From Desulfobacteraceae bacterium (GTDB taxonomy: Bacteria; Desulfobacterota; Desulfobacteria; Desulfobacterales; SG8-13): 9,238 nucleotides of DNA. The stretch lies in contig JARFQH010000123.1 in the NCBI GenBank assembly GCA_029287875.1, positions 1 through 9,238 of the forward strand, written 5' to 3'. Positions 1 to 5,770 of the stretch are shown here, in pieces. Under the pieces are notes generated by a model that saw nothing but the letters and a program-made list of their open reading frames with translations, made no database searches and was not told the DNA's origin. Position 1 is the stretch's first letter; every line of letters starts with the position of its first letter. Made by a program: the position numbers and the translations under genes.

Positions 1-254
1 GAAAAGTCCTCAAGGTGATCCGCAAAAAGAACAGGGTGCTTGTCGAAAACGTCAACATGGTCAAACGGCACGCAAAACCCTCCGCGCAGAATAGGCAGGG
101 CGGTATAATCGAAGGCGAGGCCGCGATCCACTGGTCGAATTTGATGCTCATGTGCAGCAAATGCATGGCACCGACCCGCATCAAAATACAGCTTTTAGAT
201 GACGGGAAAAAAGTGCGGGCCTGCAGCAAGTGCGACGAGATTATCGACAAGTAA
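1..254 (+). CDS. rplX: 50S ribosomal protein L24, 3' part (5' end outside window)
   Basis: L24 starts assembly of the 50S subunit by binding the 5' domain of 23S rRNA. The gene is cut by the window edge. The frame is open from base 3, and the first two bases (GA) fit the Gly codon of the KOW motif that continues as KVLKV. About 83 residues are visible. The KOW segment is followed by the typical VENVNMVKRH stretch and a C-terminal zinc-ribbon-like part with two CxxC pairs (CSKC and CSKC) around a DGKKVR motif. This is the cysteine-containing form found in many bacteria; E. coli L24 lacks it. The stop TAA (252-254) lies 13 bases before the rplE start, so the two genes are probably translated in sequence. 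Identification is firm; the true start cannot be seen. Confidence 0.95.
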   Translation, partial: KVLKVIRKKNRVLVENVNMVKRHAKPSAQNRQGGIIEGEAAIHWSNLMLMCSKCMAPTRIKIQLLDDGKKVRACSKCDEIIDK

Positions 255-267
255 GCGGAGGAACAAG

Positions 268-807
268 ATGTCCCAGCTCAAACAATTTTACCTCGAAACG
301 GTCGTCCCCCAGTTGATGGAGACCTTCAAGTACCGCAACGTCATGCAAGTACCGAAACTCGAAAAGGTGACGTTGAACATGGGGTTGGGGGAAGCGATCC
401 ATAACATTAAGATTCTGGATTCAGCGGTAGAAGAGCTGCAGGCCATCGCCGGACAGCGGCCGGTCATTACCCGTGCCAGACGATCGATCGCCACCTTCAA
501 GCTGCGAACCGGCATGCCGATCGGGTGTATGGTGACCCTGCGCCAAGACCGCATGTACGACTTCTTGAACAAACTGGTGAATATCGCACTGCCGCGTGTG
601 CGCGATTTTCGCGGCCTCTCGGGAAAAGCCATGGACGGTTGCGGAAACTACAGCCTTGGTGTCAAGGAACAGCTCATTTTCCCGGAAATCGATTATGACA
701 AGATCGACAAAATCAAAGGGTTGAACGTGTCGATCGTTACCACCGCCAAGACCGACGAGGAAGGCCGGGAGTTGCTCCGGCTGTTGGGCATGCCGTTTCG
801 GAATTAA
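268..807 (+). CDS. rplE: 50S ribosomal protein L5
   Basis: L5 binds 5S rRNA with L18 and contacts the P-site tRNA in the central protuberance of the 50S subunit. The product is 179 residues, the usual length. Family landmarks are VTLNMGLGEA near residue 33, the basic ARRSIATFKLR stretch, the RDFRGLS segment and the C-terminal end RELLRLLGMPF. The ATG at 268 is chosen because GGAGG (257-261) lies 6 bases upstream and the protein then begins MSQLKQFYLE, as expected. The same frame is open further upstream to 199, but that stretch is rplX sequence in another frame. In E. coli the S8 feedback site overlaps the start of this gene. I could not confirm such a structure here. Confidence 0.98.
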   Translation: MSQLKQFYLETVVPQLMETFKYRNVMQVPKLEKVTLNMGLGEAIHNIKILDSAVEELQAIAGQRPVITRARRSIATFKLRTGMPIGCMVTLRQDRMYDFLNKLVNIALPRVRDFRGLSGKAMDGCGNYSLGVKEQLIFPEIDYDKIDKIKGLNVSIVTTAKTDEEGRELLRLLGMPFRN

Positions 808-856
808 CTGGTGTTCGTCCAGAAATGGTTGATTTCGGCTCCGGTCAAGGCCGCGG

Positions 857-936
857 CGATTTTGCAACCGTAGGCGTAGCGGTGCTGCGGCGAGGATTGC
901 AAAAATCGAATACGCCGGACAGAGTCAAAAATCGCC
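857..936. repeat. Long imperfect palindrome in the rplE-rpsZ spacer, possible dispersed repeat
   Basis: The 189-base spacer 808-996 has no gene. Its centre holds CGATTTTGCAA (857-867), matched by the inverted arm TTGCAAAAATCG (897-908, one extra A). Between them a second hairpin is possible: GCGTAGC (874 region to 880), loop GGT, and GCTGCGG (884-890), with a wobble pair and mismatches. A second copy of the right arm, CAAAAATCGCC, lies at 926-936 and could pair with GGCGATTTTG (855-864) instead. The nested palindrome looks like a REP- or MITE-type intergenic element. I have an unverified impression that similar sequences recur between genes in Desulfobacterales. It has no T-run expected of a terminator. 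Whether it is a repeat depends on copy number in the genome. Confidence 0.5.
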
Positions 937-985
937 CTTTATGAATGGACATTTACTACCGTTGTGCCGGATTAAGTTTGTCATT

Positions 986-991
986 AGGAGG
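986..991 (+). promoter_or_regulatory. Shine-Dalgarno site fixing the TTG start of S14
   Basis: AGGAGG lies 5 bases before the TTG at 997. A nearer ATG at 992 is out of frame with S14, so the SD and the conserved N-terminus MAKTSLKNK together support TTG initiation. Confidence 0.85.
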
Positions 992-996
992 ATGAT

Positions 997-1182
997 TTGG
1001 CCAAAACTTCGCTCAAAAACAAAGCCATGCGAAAACCCAAATTCGAGGTAAGGGCTTACAACCGCTGCCCGATTTGCGGAAGACCCCGGGGATACATCAG
1101 AAAGTTCGGTCTCTGCCGAATTTGCTTTCGCAATTTTGCGTCCCAGGGGAAACTGCCGGGCGTCATCAAATCGAGTTGGTAA
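997..1182 (+). CDS. rpsZ: 30S ribosomal protein S14, zinc-binding short form
   Basis: S14 binds the 3' major domain of 16S rRNA in the head of the 30S subunit. The product has 61 residues, the length of the short zinc-binding type; the long zinc-free type is about 100. Zinc ligands are Cys24, Cys27, Cys40 and Cys43 in CPICGRPRG and CRICFR. The C-terminal GKLPGVIKSSW is the family ending. The start codon is TTG behind a strong AGGAGG. The symbol rpsZ marks the zinc form; many annotations use rpsN. The gene is flanked by unusually long spacers, 189 bases before it and 141 after, whereas these neighbours are usually packed tightly. Confidence 0.96.
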   Translation: MAKTSLKNKAMRKPKFEVRAYNRCPICGRPRGYIRKFGLCRICFRNFASQGKLPGVIKSSW

Positions 1183-1189
1183 CGACGGT

Positions 1190-1268
1190 TGATCGGTTTA
1201 TTCACCGGCCCGTTCGCCGAACAATGGGGTCTGTAAGGCTGATGCGGATGAAAAATTAAAACCGATCA
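1190..1268 (+). repeat. Inverted repeat in the rpsZ-rpsH spacer
   Basis: TGATCGGTTT (1190-1199) and its complement AAACCGATCA (1259-1268) form a perfect 10-base inverted repeat enclosing about 59 bases. It fills most of the 141-base spacer between S14 and S8, which holds no other recognisable gene or clear promoter. It could bring the ends of the spacer together in the mRNA. The long loop makes function uncertain. Confidence 0.35.
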
Positions 1269-1323
1269 TATGAAAACAGTGAATCATCAGCAACATTGAA
1301 ATGGTTGTTGAGGAGACAAGACA

Positions 1324-1722
1324 ATGACGATGAGTGATCCGATTGCCGACATGCTGACACGCATCAGAAATGCGGCCAAGGCCAGATTCAACAGTGTCGA
1401 CATACCCGGTTCGAATCTTAAGACCGAGCTGGCAAAAATCATGAAAGAAGAAGGCTTTATCCGGAATTACAAGTTTATCAAAGACGGCAAGCAGGGTATC
1501 TTGCGGGTATACCTCAAGTACGGTCCGGGCCAGGAGAGCGTCATTTATGGACTCAAACGCATCAGCAAGCCGAGCCGACGCGTCTACCTGGGTAGCGATA
1601 ACATCAAATCGGTCATGAACGGTATGGGTGTAGCGATTTTGTCCACCTCGAAGGGAATTATGACCGACAAACGGGCCCGGGCGGAAAAAATCGGTGGCGA
1701 ACACATCTGCAATCTCTGGTAG
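1324..1722 (+). CDS. rpsH: 30S ribosomal protein S8
   Basis: S8 binds the central domain of 16S rRNA and in E. coli represses the spc operon by binding its own mRNA. The product has 132 residues, as is usual. It starts MTMSDPIADMLTRIRNA and ends GGEHICNLW after the STSKGIMTDKRAR motif, both diagnostic. AGGAGA (1311-1316) is 7 bases before the ATG at 1324. A second ATG at 1330, giving the more common N-terminus MSDPIA, lies 13 bases from the SD and is the less likely start. In the last segment, HICNL replaces the more usual hydrophobic LLCYV-type residues. This is a mild divergence and not a sign of loss of function. Confidence 0.97.
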   Translation: MTMSDPIADMLTRIRNAAKARFNSVDIPGSNLKTELAKIMKEEGFIRNYKFIKDGKQGILRVYLKYGPGQESVIYGLKRISKPSRRVYLGSDNIKSVMNGMGVAILSTSKGIMTDKRARAEKIGGEHICNLW

Positions 1723-1726
1723 TCCC

Positions 1727-1760
1727 CGGTTTTGCATTGCGCTCTCAAGGTTCAAAACCG
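1727..1760 (+). repeat. Hairpin in the rpsH-rplF spacer
   Basis: CGGTTTTG (1727-1734) and CAAAACCG (1753-1760) are perfect 8-base complements around an 18-base loop, starting 4 bases after the rpsH stop. The downstream bases TATTATGG are not a T-run, so it does not look like an intrinsic terminator. An mRNA-processing or stability hairpin is plausible. Confidence 0.45.
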
Positions 1761-1799
1761 TATTATGGTCGGTGGTGAACAGGAAGAAGGAGTCGATAC

Positions 1800-2339
1800 A
1801 TGTCGCGAGTCGGTAAAAAACCAATTGCGATACCCGAAAAAGTCAAGGTCACCTATCAAAGCGGTGAGTTGTCCGTACAGGGTCAAAAAGGAAAACTGAG
1901 CCGGTCGATCCACCCCGCGGTGACCATCAAGATCAAGGACGGCGAGCTGTCGGTGGAGCCGTTGAAGTCCGATAAGAGCAGCCAGGCCTTGCGAGGTCTG
2001 ACGCGAAGTCTGGTGATGAACATGGTCACGGGGGTCGACAGCGGATTTGCCAGAGTCCTCGAAATAAACGGTATCGGGTATCGTGCCGAAGTCAAAGGCC
2101 GGAACCTCGTCCTTATGCTGGGATATTCACATCCCGTTAATTTTTCTTTACCCGATGGCGTTTCGGCCTCTGTCGAACGTAACAACATCATCAAGCTTGA
2201 GGGGATCGACAAGGAGGTTCTCGGGCAAACCGCGGCGTCGATCCGCCGTCTGCGTCCGCCAGAACCATACAAGGGCAAGGGCATTAAGTTTGCCGAAGAA
2301 TACATACGCCGCAAAGCCGGCAAGACCGGAACGAAATAA
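1800..2339 (+). CDS. rplF: 50S ribosomal protein L6
   Basis: L6 binds domain VI of 23S rRNA near the sarcin-ricin loop, at the factor-binding site of the 50S subunit. The product is 179 residues, the normal length, and consists of two related alpha/beta domains (about 1-80 and 85-170). The start MSRVGKKPIAIPEKVKV is typical. The C-terminal PEPYKGKGIKFAEEYIRRK is the L6 signature. The SD is GAAGGAG (1786-1792), 7 bases before the ATG. The gene follows rpsH after 77 bases and precedes rplR by 81 bases. That second spacer (2340-2420) shows no strong secondary structure by eye. Confidence 0.98.
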   Translation: MSRVGKKPIAIPEKVKVTYQSGELSVQGQKGKLSRSIHPAVTIKIKDGELSVEPLKSDKSSQALRGLTRSLVMNMVTGVDSGFARVLEINGIGYRAEVKGRNLVLMLGYSHPVNFSLPDGVSASVERNNIIKLEGIDKEVLGQTAASIRRLRPPEPYKGKGIKFAEEYIRRKAGKTGTK

Positions 2340-2420
2340 TAGGATCGTCCGGGATTGAGGACTCGCGTTCATCACAAGATAAATCAATAGAGACTACCTA
2401 TAGATTCAGGAATCGAGACG

Positions 2421-2789
2421 ATGGGATCGCTAAATTTGAAAAAAGAGGCTCGGCTGAAACGGAAAAAGAGAATTCGAAAGAAAATTCTCGGAACTCCTGA
2501 TAGACCGCGACTGACGGTTTTTCGCAGTGCACGGCACATCTATGCCCAGGTAATTGACGACACGAGCGGTCGGACGCTTGCGGCGGCATGCAGCCTGGAA
2601 AAAGCCGAGAAGGAGCGGTCCGACGGCGGTAAAAAATCCGAGATTGCCAATCGGATCGGGAAGCTTATCGCGGAGCGCGCCATTTCAAAGGGCGTCAAAT
2701 GCGTCGTTTTTGATCGGAACGGCTTCCTCTATCATGGCCGGGTCAAAGCGGTTTCGGAAGGTGCACGCGAGGGTGGGCTTGAATTTTAG
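2421..2789 (+). CDS. rplR: 50S ribosomal protein L18
   Basis: L18 binds 5S rRNA and helps attach it to the central protuberance of the 50S subunit. The product has 122 residues, as expected. The N-terminus is strongly basic (KKEARLKRKKRIRKKI), the usual flexible RNA-binding tail. It is followed by RPRLTVFRSARHIYAQVIDD and the closing segments VVFDRNGFLYHGRVKAVSEG and AREGGLEF, all family hallmarks. The SD is modest: AGGA (2408-2411), 9 bases before the ATG. Its neighbours L6 and S5 are in the standard spc order. Confidence 0.97.
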   Translation: MGSLNLKKEARLKRKKRIRKKILGTPDRPRLTVFRSARHIYAQVIDDTSGRTLAAACSLEKAEKERSDGGKKSEIANRIGKLIAERAISKGVKCVVFDRNGFLYHGRVKAVSEGAREGGLEF

Positions 2790-2815
2790 AGGCGATCACC
2801 TTTTTCAGCCAACAT

Positions 2816-2822
2816 AAGGAGG
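2816..2822 (+). promoter_or_regulatory. Shine-Dalgarno site fixing the TTG start of S5
   Basis: AAGGAGG lies 7 bases before the TTG at 2830. The next in-frame ATG would remove the dsRNA-binding domain of S5, so TTG is the only sensible start. Confidence 0.85.
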
Positions 2823-2829
2823 CGGGTTC

Positions 2830-3324
2830 TTGTACAAACAGGATGCAGATGAATTTCAGTTGATCGACAAGGTCGTTCACATCAACCGGGTGGCCAAGGT
2901 TGTAAAGGGTGGACGCAGGTTCAGTTTTAGCGCGATTGTCGTTGTCGGCGACGGTAAGGGCAACGTTGGCTGCGGTTTGGGAAAAGCCGGCGAGGTTCCC
3001 GAGGCGATTCGAAAAGGCGTGGAGAAAGCCAAAAAGAGCATGATACAAGTGCCGTTGGTGGAAGGCACCCTTCCCTACGAAACCATCGGAAGGTTTGGTG
3101 CGGGCAAGGTCCTTTTAAAGCCGGCATCTGCCGGTACGGGTCTCATTGCCGGCGGTGCCGTGCGGGCCGTGCTCGAGGCTGCAGGCGTCCAGAACGTCCT
3201 GACCAAATGCATGGGTTCTCACAATCCACACAACGTCGTCAAAGCGACCATCGCCGGTCTTGAACAGCTTCAAAGCCGGGAGCAGGTTGCCAACCGTCGC
3301 GGCGTCAACGTGGAAGAGCTTTGA
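2830..3324 (+). CDS. rpsE: 30S ribosomal protein S5
   Basis: S5 sits where the body and head of the 30S subunit meet and affects decoding accuracy; its N-terminal loop is the spectinomycin-resistance region. The product has 164 residues. The N-terminal dsRNA-binding-like domain (about 10-75) carries VVHINRVAKVVKGGRRFSF and VVVGDGKGNVGCGLGKA. The C-terminal domain (about 80-155) has the GSHNPHNVVKAT motif. The start codon is TTG with a full SD (AAGGAGG) 7 bases upstream. Residue Cys in NVGCGLGK replaces the more usual Tyr or Gly-flanking aromatic residue, a small deviation. The gene follows rplR by 40 bases and precedes rpmD by 66. Confidence 0.98.
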   Translation: MYKQDADEFQLIDKVVHINRVAKVVKGGRRFSFSAIVVVGDGKGNVGCGLGKAGEVPEAIRKGVEKAKKSMIQVPLVEGTLPYETIGRFGAGKVLLKPASAGTGLIAGGAVRAVLEAAGVQNVLTKCMGSHNPHNVVKATIAGLEQLQSREQVANRRGVNVEEL

Positions 3325-3326
3325 TC

Positions 3327-3367
3327 AACGGGTGAAAAAAGGCTATTTAGCCGAGTAAATGCCCGTT
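3327..3367 (+). repeat. Nested stem-loops in the rpsE-rpmD spacer
   Basis: AACGGG (3327-3332) and CCCGTT (3362-3367) are perfect complements, extendable by two G-U wobble pairs in RNA. Inside lies GGCTATTTAGCC (3341-3352), a small self-complementary hairpin. The outer stem begins 3 bases after the rpsE stop and ends just before the rpmD ribosome-binding region (GGAAGG, 3375-3380). It may be a processing or translation-control structure for L30; the assignment is speculative. Confidence 0.4.
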
Positions 3368-3390
3368 TATGACCGGAAGGGTTTTTTTCG

Positions 3391-3588
3391 ATGGCAGGGA
3401 AACTGAAGATAACCATGGTGAAAAGCATGATCGGCAGGCCGGAAAAACATCGCCGGGTTTTGCGCGGTTTGGGACTCGGAAAGCTCAACAAAAGTGTCTT
3501 GAGAAATGATACGCCGGCCATCCGCGGCATGGTTCAAGCCGTATCGCATCTCGTCACGGCCGAGGAGGTGACCAATGAGGCTCAATGA
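3391..3588 (+). CDS. rpmD: 50S ribosomal protein L30
   Basis: L30 is a small protein of the 50S subunit that contacts 23S rRNA domain II and 5S rRNA surroundings. The product has 65 residues, slightly longer than the usual 58-61. The core GKLKITMVKSMIGRPEKHRR, with LRGLGLGKLNKSVLRNDTPAIRGM after it, is clearly L30. The last residues (EEVTNEAQ) run past the normal end because the reading frame overlaps the rplO start by 14 bases. The SD is GGAAGG (3375-3380), 10 bases before the ATG. The SD for rplO lies inside this gene, so L15 translation is probably coupled to L30. Confidence 0.96.
   Translation: MAGKLKITMVKSMIGRPEKHRRVLRGLGLGKLNKSVLRNDTPAIRGMVQAVSHLVTAEEVTNEAQ
3562..3570 (+). promoter_or_regulatory. 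Strong ribosome-binding site of rplO inside rpmD
   Basis: GAGGAGGTG is almost fully complementary to the 16S rRNA 3' end and stands 4 bases before the rplO ATG at 3575. It lies within the coding sequence of rpmD, where it also encodes part of the EEVT segment. Confidence 0.85.
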
Positions 3589-4021
3589 TCTGGCACCGGC
3601 ACCCGGTGCCCGCAAGTCCCGCAAACGCGTCGGTCGTGGTGTCGGTTCCGGATGGGGCAAAACGGCCGGCCGGGGTTCCAAAGGTCAAAACAGTCGATCG
3701 GGCGGCGGCGTGCGGCCCGGATACGAAGGCGGGCAGATGCCCATCCACCGCCGGTTGCCGAAGCGCGGCTTCACAAATATTTTCAAAAAAACCTATGCTG
3801 TCATCAATATTCGCGACCTGGCAAAAATGGAGAGCGGCAGTGTCGTCGACGAAGCGGCCCTGGTGCGGGCCGGTCTTGTAAAAGGACGGCGCGATGGCGT
3901 AAAGCTTCTGGGTCAGGGTGACATCGCTATCCCTCTGACGGTTAAAATCGATCTGATCAGCCAGAGCGCCCGACAGAAGATTGAATCGGCGGGCGGCACG
4001 GTAGAGGTTTCGCAGTTATGA
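3575..4021 (+). CDS. rplO: 50S ribosomal protein L15
   Basis: L15 is a late-binding protein of the 50S subunit that contacts many 23S rRNA segments. The product has 148 residues, the usual size. The long basic N-terminal arm, rich in Gly and Arg, includes KRVGRGVGSGWGKTAGRGSK, followed by GYEGGQMPIHRRLPKRGF, the classic L15 pattern. The C-terminal globular domain (about 75-148) ends in GGTVEVSQL. The start overlaps rpmD by 14 bases behind a very strong SD. Its stop overlaps the secY start as ATGA (4018-4021), a typical translational-coupling arrangement in which ribosomes finishing L15 can restart on secY. Confidence 0.98.
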   Translation: MRLNDLAPAPGARKSRKRVGRGVGSGWGKTAGRGSKGQNSRSGGGVRPGYEGGQMPIHRRLPKRGFTNIFKKTYAVINIRDLAKMESGSVVDEAALVRAGLVKGRRDGVKLLGQGDIAIPLTVKIDLISQSARQKIESAGGTVEVSQL

Positions 4022-5316
4022 TCGGCGGCGGTTTCGGCAATATTTTCAAAATCCCCGAACTCAAGCGCAGGATCCTGTACACTCTGGCGCTGCTGGTGGT
4101 CTATCGGGTGGGGGTGCACGTTCCGGTGCCGGGCATCGACAGCGTCGCCCTGGCGGAGATATTCGATCGGGCCAAAGGCACGATTCTTGGCATTTTCAAC
4201 ATGTTCTCCGGCGGCGCACTCGAAAGGCTATCGGTTTTCGCCCTCGGCATCATGCCGTACATCAGTGCATCGATTATTCTGCAATTGATGACGGTTGTGA
4301 TTCCGCATTTGGAGCAATTGAAGAAGGAAGGCGAGCAGGGGCGCAAGAAAATCACCCAATACACCCGTTACGGAACGGTGATTCTGAGCATCATTCAGGG
4401 TTTCGGCATCAGCATTGGACTCGAACGCATGGGGGCCGTCATTGTCCCGGGCTGGGGGTTCCGCCTGATGTCGGTCCTCACCCTCACGGCCGGAACGGCA
4501 TTTATCATGTGGCTGGGTGAACAGATCACCGAGCGCGGTATCGGCAACGGCATTTCTCTGATCATTTTTGCGGGTATCGTCGCGCGCATGCCAACCGCTA
4601 TGAGCAACACTTTCCGCCTGGTGTCGACGGGGGCGATGAGCATTTTTCCGATTATCATTCTGCTCGTGCTGATGGTGGCCGTGATCGCGGTGATTATTTT
4701 CGTCGAACAAGGGCAGCGGCGCATTCCAGTGCAATATGCCAAACGGGTGGTCGGAAGACGCATGTACGGCGGCCAAAGCACGCATCTGCCGCTCAAGATC
4801 AACATGTCGGGTGTTATTCCACCGATTTTCGCCTCTTCCATCATGATGTTTCCGGCGACGATATCCAGCTTCATAACGGTGCCTTGGATCCAGAATATTG
4901 TTTCAGCGCTGAGACCCGGGAACGCCGTCTACGAGCTGTTATTTGTCGGCTTGATTTTCTTCTTCTGTTATTTTTATACGGCCGTTACGTTCAACCCGGT
5001 GGATGTCGCCGACAACATGAAAAAACAAGGGGGGTACATCCCCGGCATACGGCCCGGCAAACGGACGGCCGATTACATCGACAAGGTGCTGAGCCGTATC
5101 ACGCTTGGCGGCGCCCTGTACGTTTCAGCTATTTGCGTGCTGCCATCGATCCTTATCACGCACTTCAACGTCCCCTTTTACTTTGGAGGGACGGCCCTTC
5201 TGATTGTCGTTGGTGTGGCCATCGACACGGTGGCTCAAATGGAATCACACATGCTCAGCCGCCATTACGAGGGATTTTTAAAGAAGTCAGGCGCCAGGGT
5301 CAAAGGGCGCCGCTAA
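4018..5316 (+). CDS. secY: Protein translocase subunit SecY
   Basis: SecY forms the protein-conducting channel of the inner membrane with SecE and SecG, driven by SecA or fed by the ribosome. The product has 432 residues with about ten hydrophobic membrane segments, the first at about 18-36 and the last near 390-405. Signatures are MFSGGALERLSVFALGIMPY (62-81, plug and TM2 region), GIGNGISLIIFAGIVA (174-189), EQGQRRIPVQYAKR (230-243, a cytoplasmic loop) and GGYIPGIRPGKRTADYIDKV (338-357). Arg345 in that last motif matches the Arg that in E. coli is needed for SecA-driven export. The start overlaps the rplO stop by four bases, so it is translationally coupled. A weak SD-like AGAGG lies within the end of rplO. 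Neither adk nor map follows. Confidence 0.98.
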   Translation: MIGGGFGNIFKIPELKRRILYTLALLVVYRVGVHVPVPGIDSVALAEIFDRAKGTILGIFNMFSGGALERLSVFALGIMPYISASIILQLMTVVIPHLEQLKKEGEQGRKKITQYTRYGTVILSIIQGFGISIGLERMGAVIVPGWGFRLMSVLTLTAGTAFIMWLGEQITERGIGNGISLIIFAGIVARMPTAMSNTFRLVSTGAMSIFPIIILLVLMVAVIAVIIFVEQGQRRIPVQYAKRVVGRRMYGGQSTHLPLKINMSGVIPPIFASSIMMFPATISSFITVPWIQNIVSALRPGNAVYELLFVGLIFFFCYFYTAVTFNPVDVADNMKKQGGYIPGIRPGKRTADYIDKVLSRITLGGALYVSAICVLPSILITHFNVPFYFGGTALLIVVGVAIDTVAQMESHMLSRHYEGFLKKSGARVKGRR

Positions 5317-5346
5317 AGATACCGGTAAAGCTCGGGTGTCAATAAC

Positions 5347-5353
5347 GGGAGGT
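5347..5353 (+). promoter_or_regulatory. Shine-Dalgarno site that decides the IF-1 start
   Basis: GGGAGGT stands directly before the ATG at 5357 with a short spacing of 3-4 bases. It favours that ATG over an in-frame GTG at 5336, which has no SD and would add seven residues foreign to IF-1. Confidence 0.75.
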
Positions 5354-5356
5354 TCA

Positions 5357-5575
5357 ATGGCCAAGGAAGAAGCCATAAAAGTCGAGGGCACGGTTCTCGA
5401 AACCCTGCCGAACGCGATGTTCAAGGTGGAACTCGATAACAAGCATCAGGTTCTGGCCCATATCTCCGGTAAAATGAGAATGCACTTTATTAAAATTCTT
5501 CCCGGTGACCGGGTGACCGTCGAACTGTCACCCTACGACCTGAATCGGGGTAGAATTACGTATCGGTCCAAATGA
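5357..5575 (+). CDS. infA: Translation initiation factor IF-1
   Basis: IF-1 occupies the A site of the 30S subunit during initiation and aids IF-2 and IF-3. The product has 72 residues, exactly the usual length, and is a single OB fold of the S1 type. Landmarks are MAKEEAIKVEGTVLETLPNA, VLAHISGKMRMHFIKILPGD and VTVELSPYDLNRGRITYR. The gene lies between secY (40 bases upstream) and rpmJ (69 bases downstream). That placement is found in many bacteria but not in E. coli, where infA lies elsewhere. Confidence 0.98.
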   Translation: MAKEEAIKVEGTVLETLPNAMFKVELDNKHQVLAHISGKMRMHFIKILPGDRVTVELSPYDLNRGRITYRSK

Positions 5576-5644
5576 TTCTCGGGCTATATCTTGTAGAAGA
5601 CGCTAAAAAACAGGAGCGGTAAAAATAGACAACGGAGTGTTTCT

Positions 5645-5758
5645 ATGAAAGTCAGAGCATCAGTGAAAAGAATTTGCCCGAAGTGCAAGATCATCCGCAG
5701 AAAAGGCAGCGTTCGGGTGATCTGTGAGAACAAACGGCACAAACAACGGCAGGGATAG
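5645..5758 (+). CDS. rpmJ: 50S ribosomal protein L36, zinc-binding form
   Basis: This 37-residue gene is the smallest in the window. L36 binds 23S rRNA in the 50S subunit and helps organise domains near the L6/L16 side. The protein begins MKVRASVKRICPKCKIIRRK. The zinc ligands Cys11, Cys14, Cys27 and His32 give the pattern C-x2-C-x12-C-x4-H of the zinc-containing (C+) form. GGAG (5634-5637) is 7 bases before the ATG. The stop codon TAG overlaps the ribosome-binding site of rpsM, so S13 translation probably depends on ribosomes arriving from L36. Confidence 0.96.
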   Translation: MKVRASVKRICPKCKIIRRKGSVRVICENKRHKQRQG

Positions 5759-5764
5759 AGGAGG
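5757..5764 (+). promoter_or_regulatory. Shine-Dalgarno site of S13 overlapping the rpmJ stop
   Basis: AGAGGAGG begins inside the TAG stop of rpmJ and lies 6 bases before the TTG start of rpsM. It supports both TTG initiation and coupling of the two genes. Confidence 0.8.
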
Positions 5765-5770
5765 CAGGAA

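Noticed and set aside
199..267. An upstream extension of rplE
   Set aside because: The added residues are rplX sequence in another frame; the SD and conserved N-terminus fix the start at 268.
421..867. A - strand open frame over rplE and the following spacer
   Set aside because: It is antisense to L5, with low-complexity content and no supporting signals.
857..908. The rplE-S14 spacer palindrome as an intrinsic terminator
   Set aside because: No T-run follows the right arm, and termination here would silence essential downstream genes that show no replacement promoter.
1198..1824. A 208-codon open frame on the - strand across rpsH
   Set aside because: It runs antisense to a certain S8 gene, has no SD or recognisable domain, and is explained by codon bias in the + strand gene.
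4228..4785. A 185-codon open frame on the - strand inside secY
   Set aside because: It is a His/Asp/Asn-rich shadow translation of SecY with no family resemblance.
5336..5356. A GTG start adding seven residues to IF-1
   Set aside because: It has no SD, and IF-1 is almost always 72 residues beginning MAKE, which the ATG at 5357 gives exactly.
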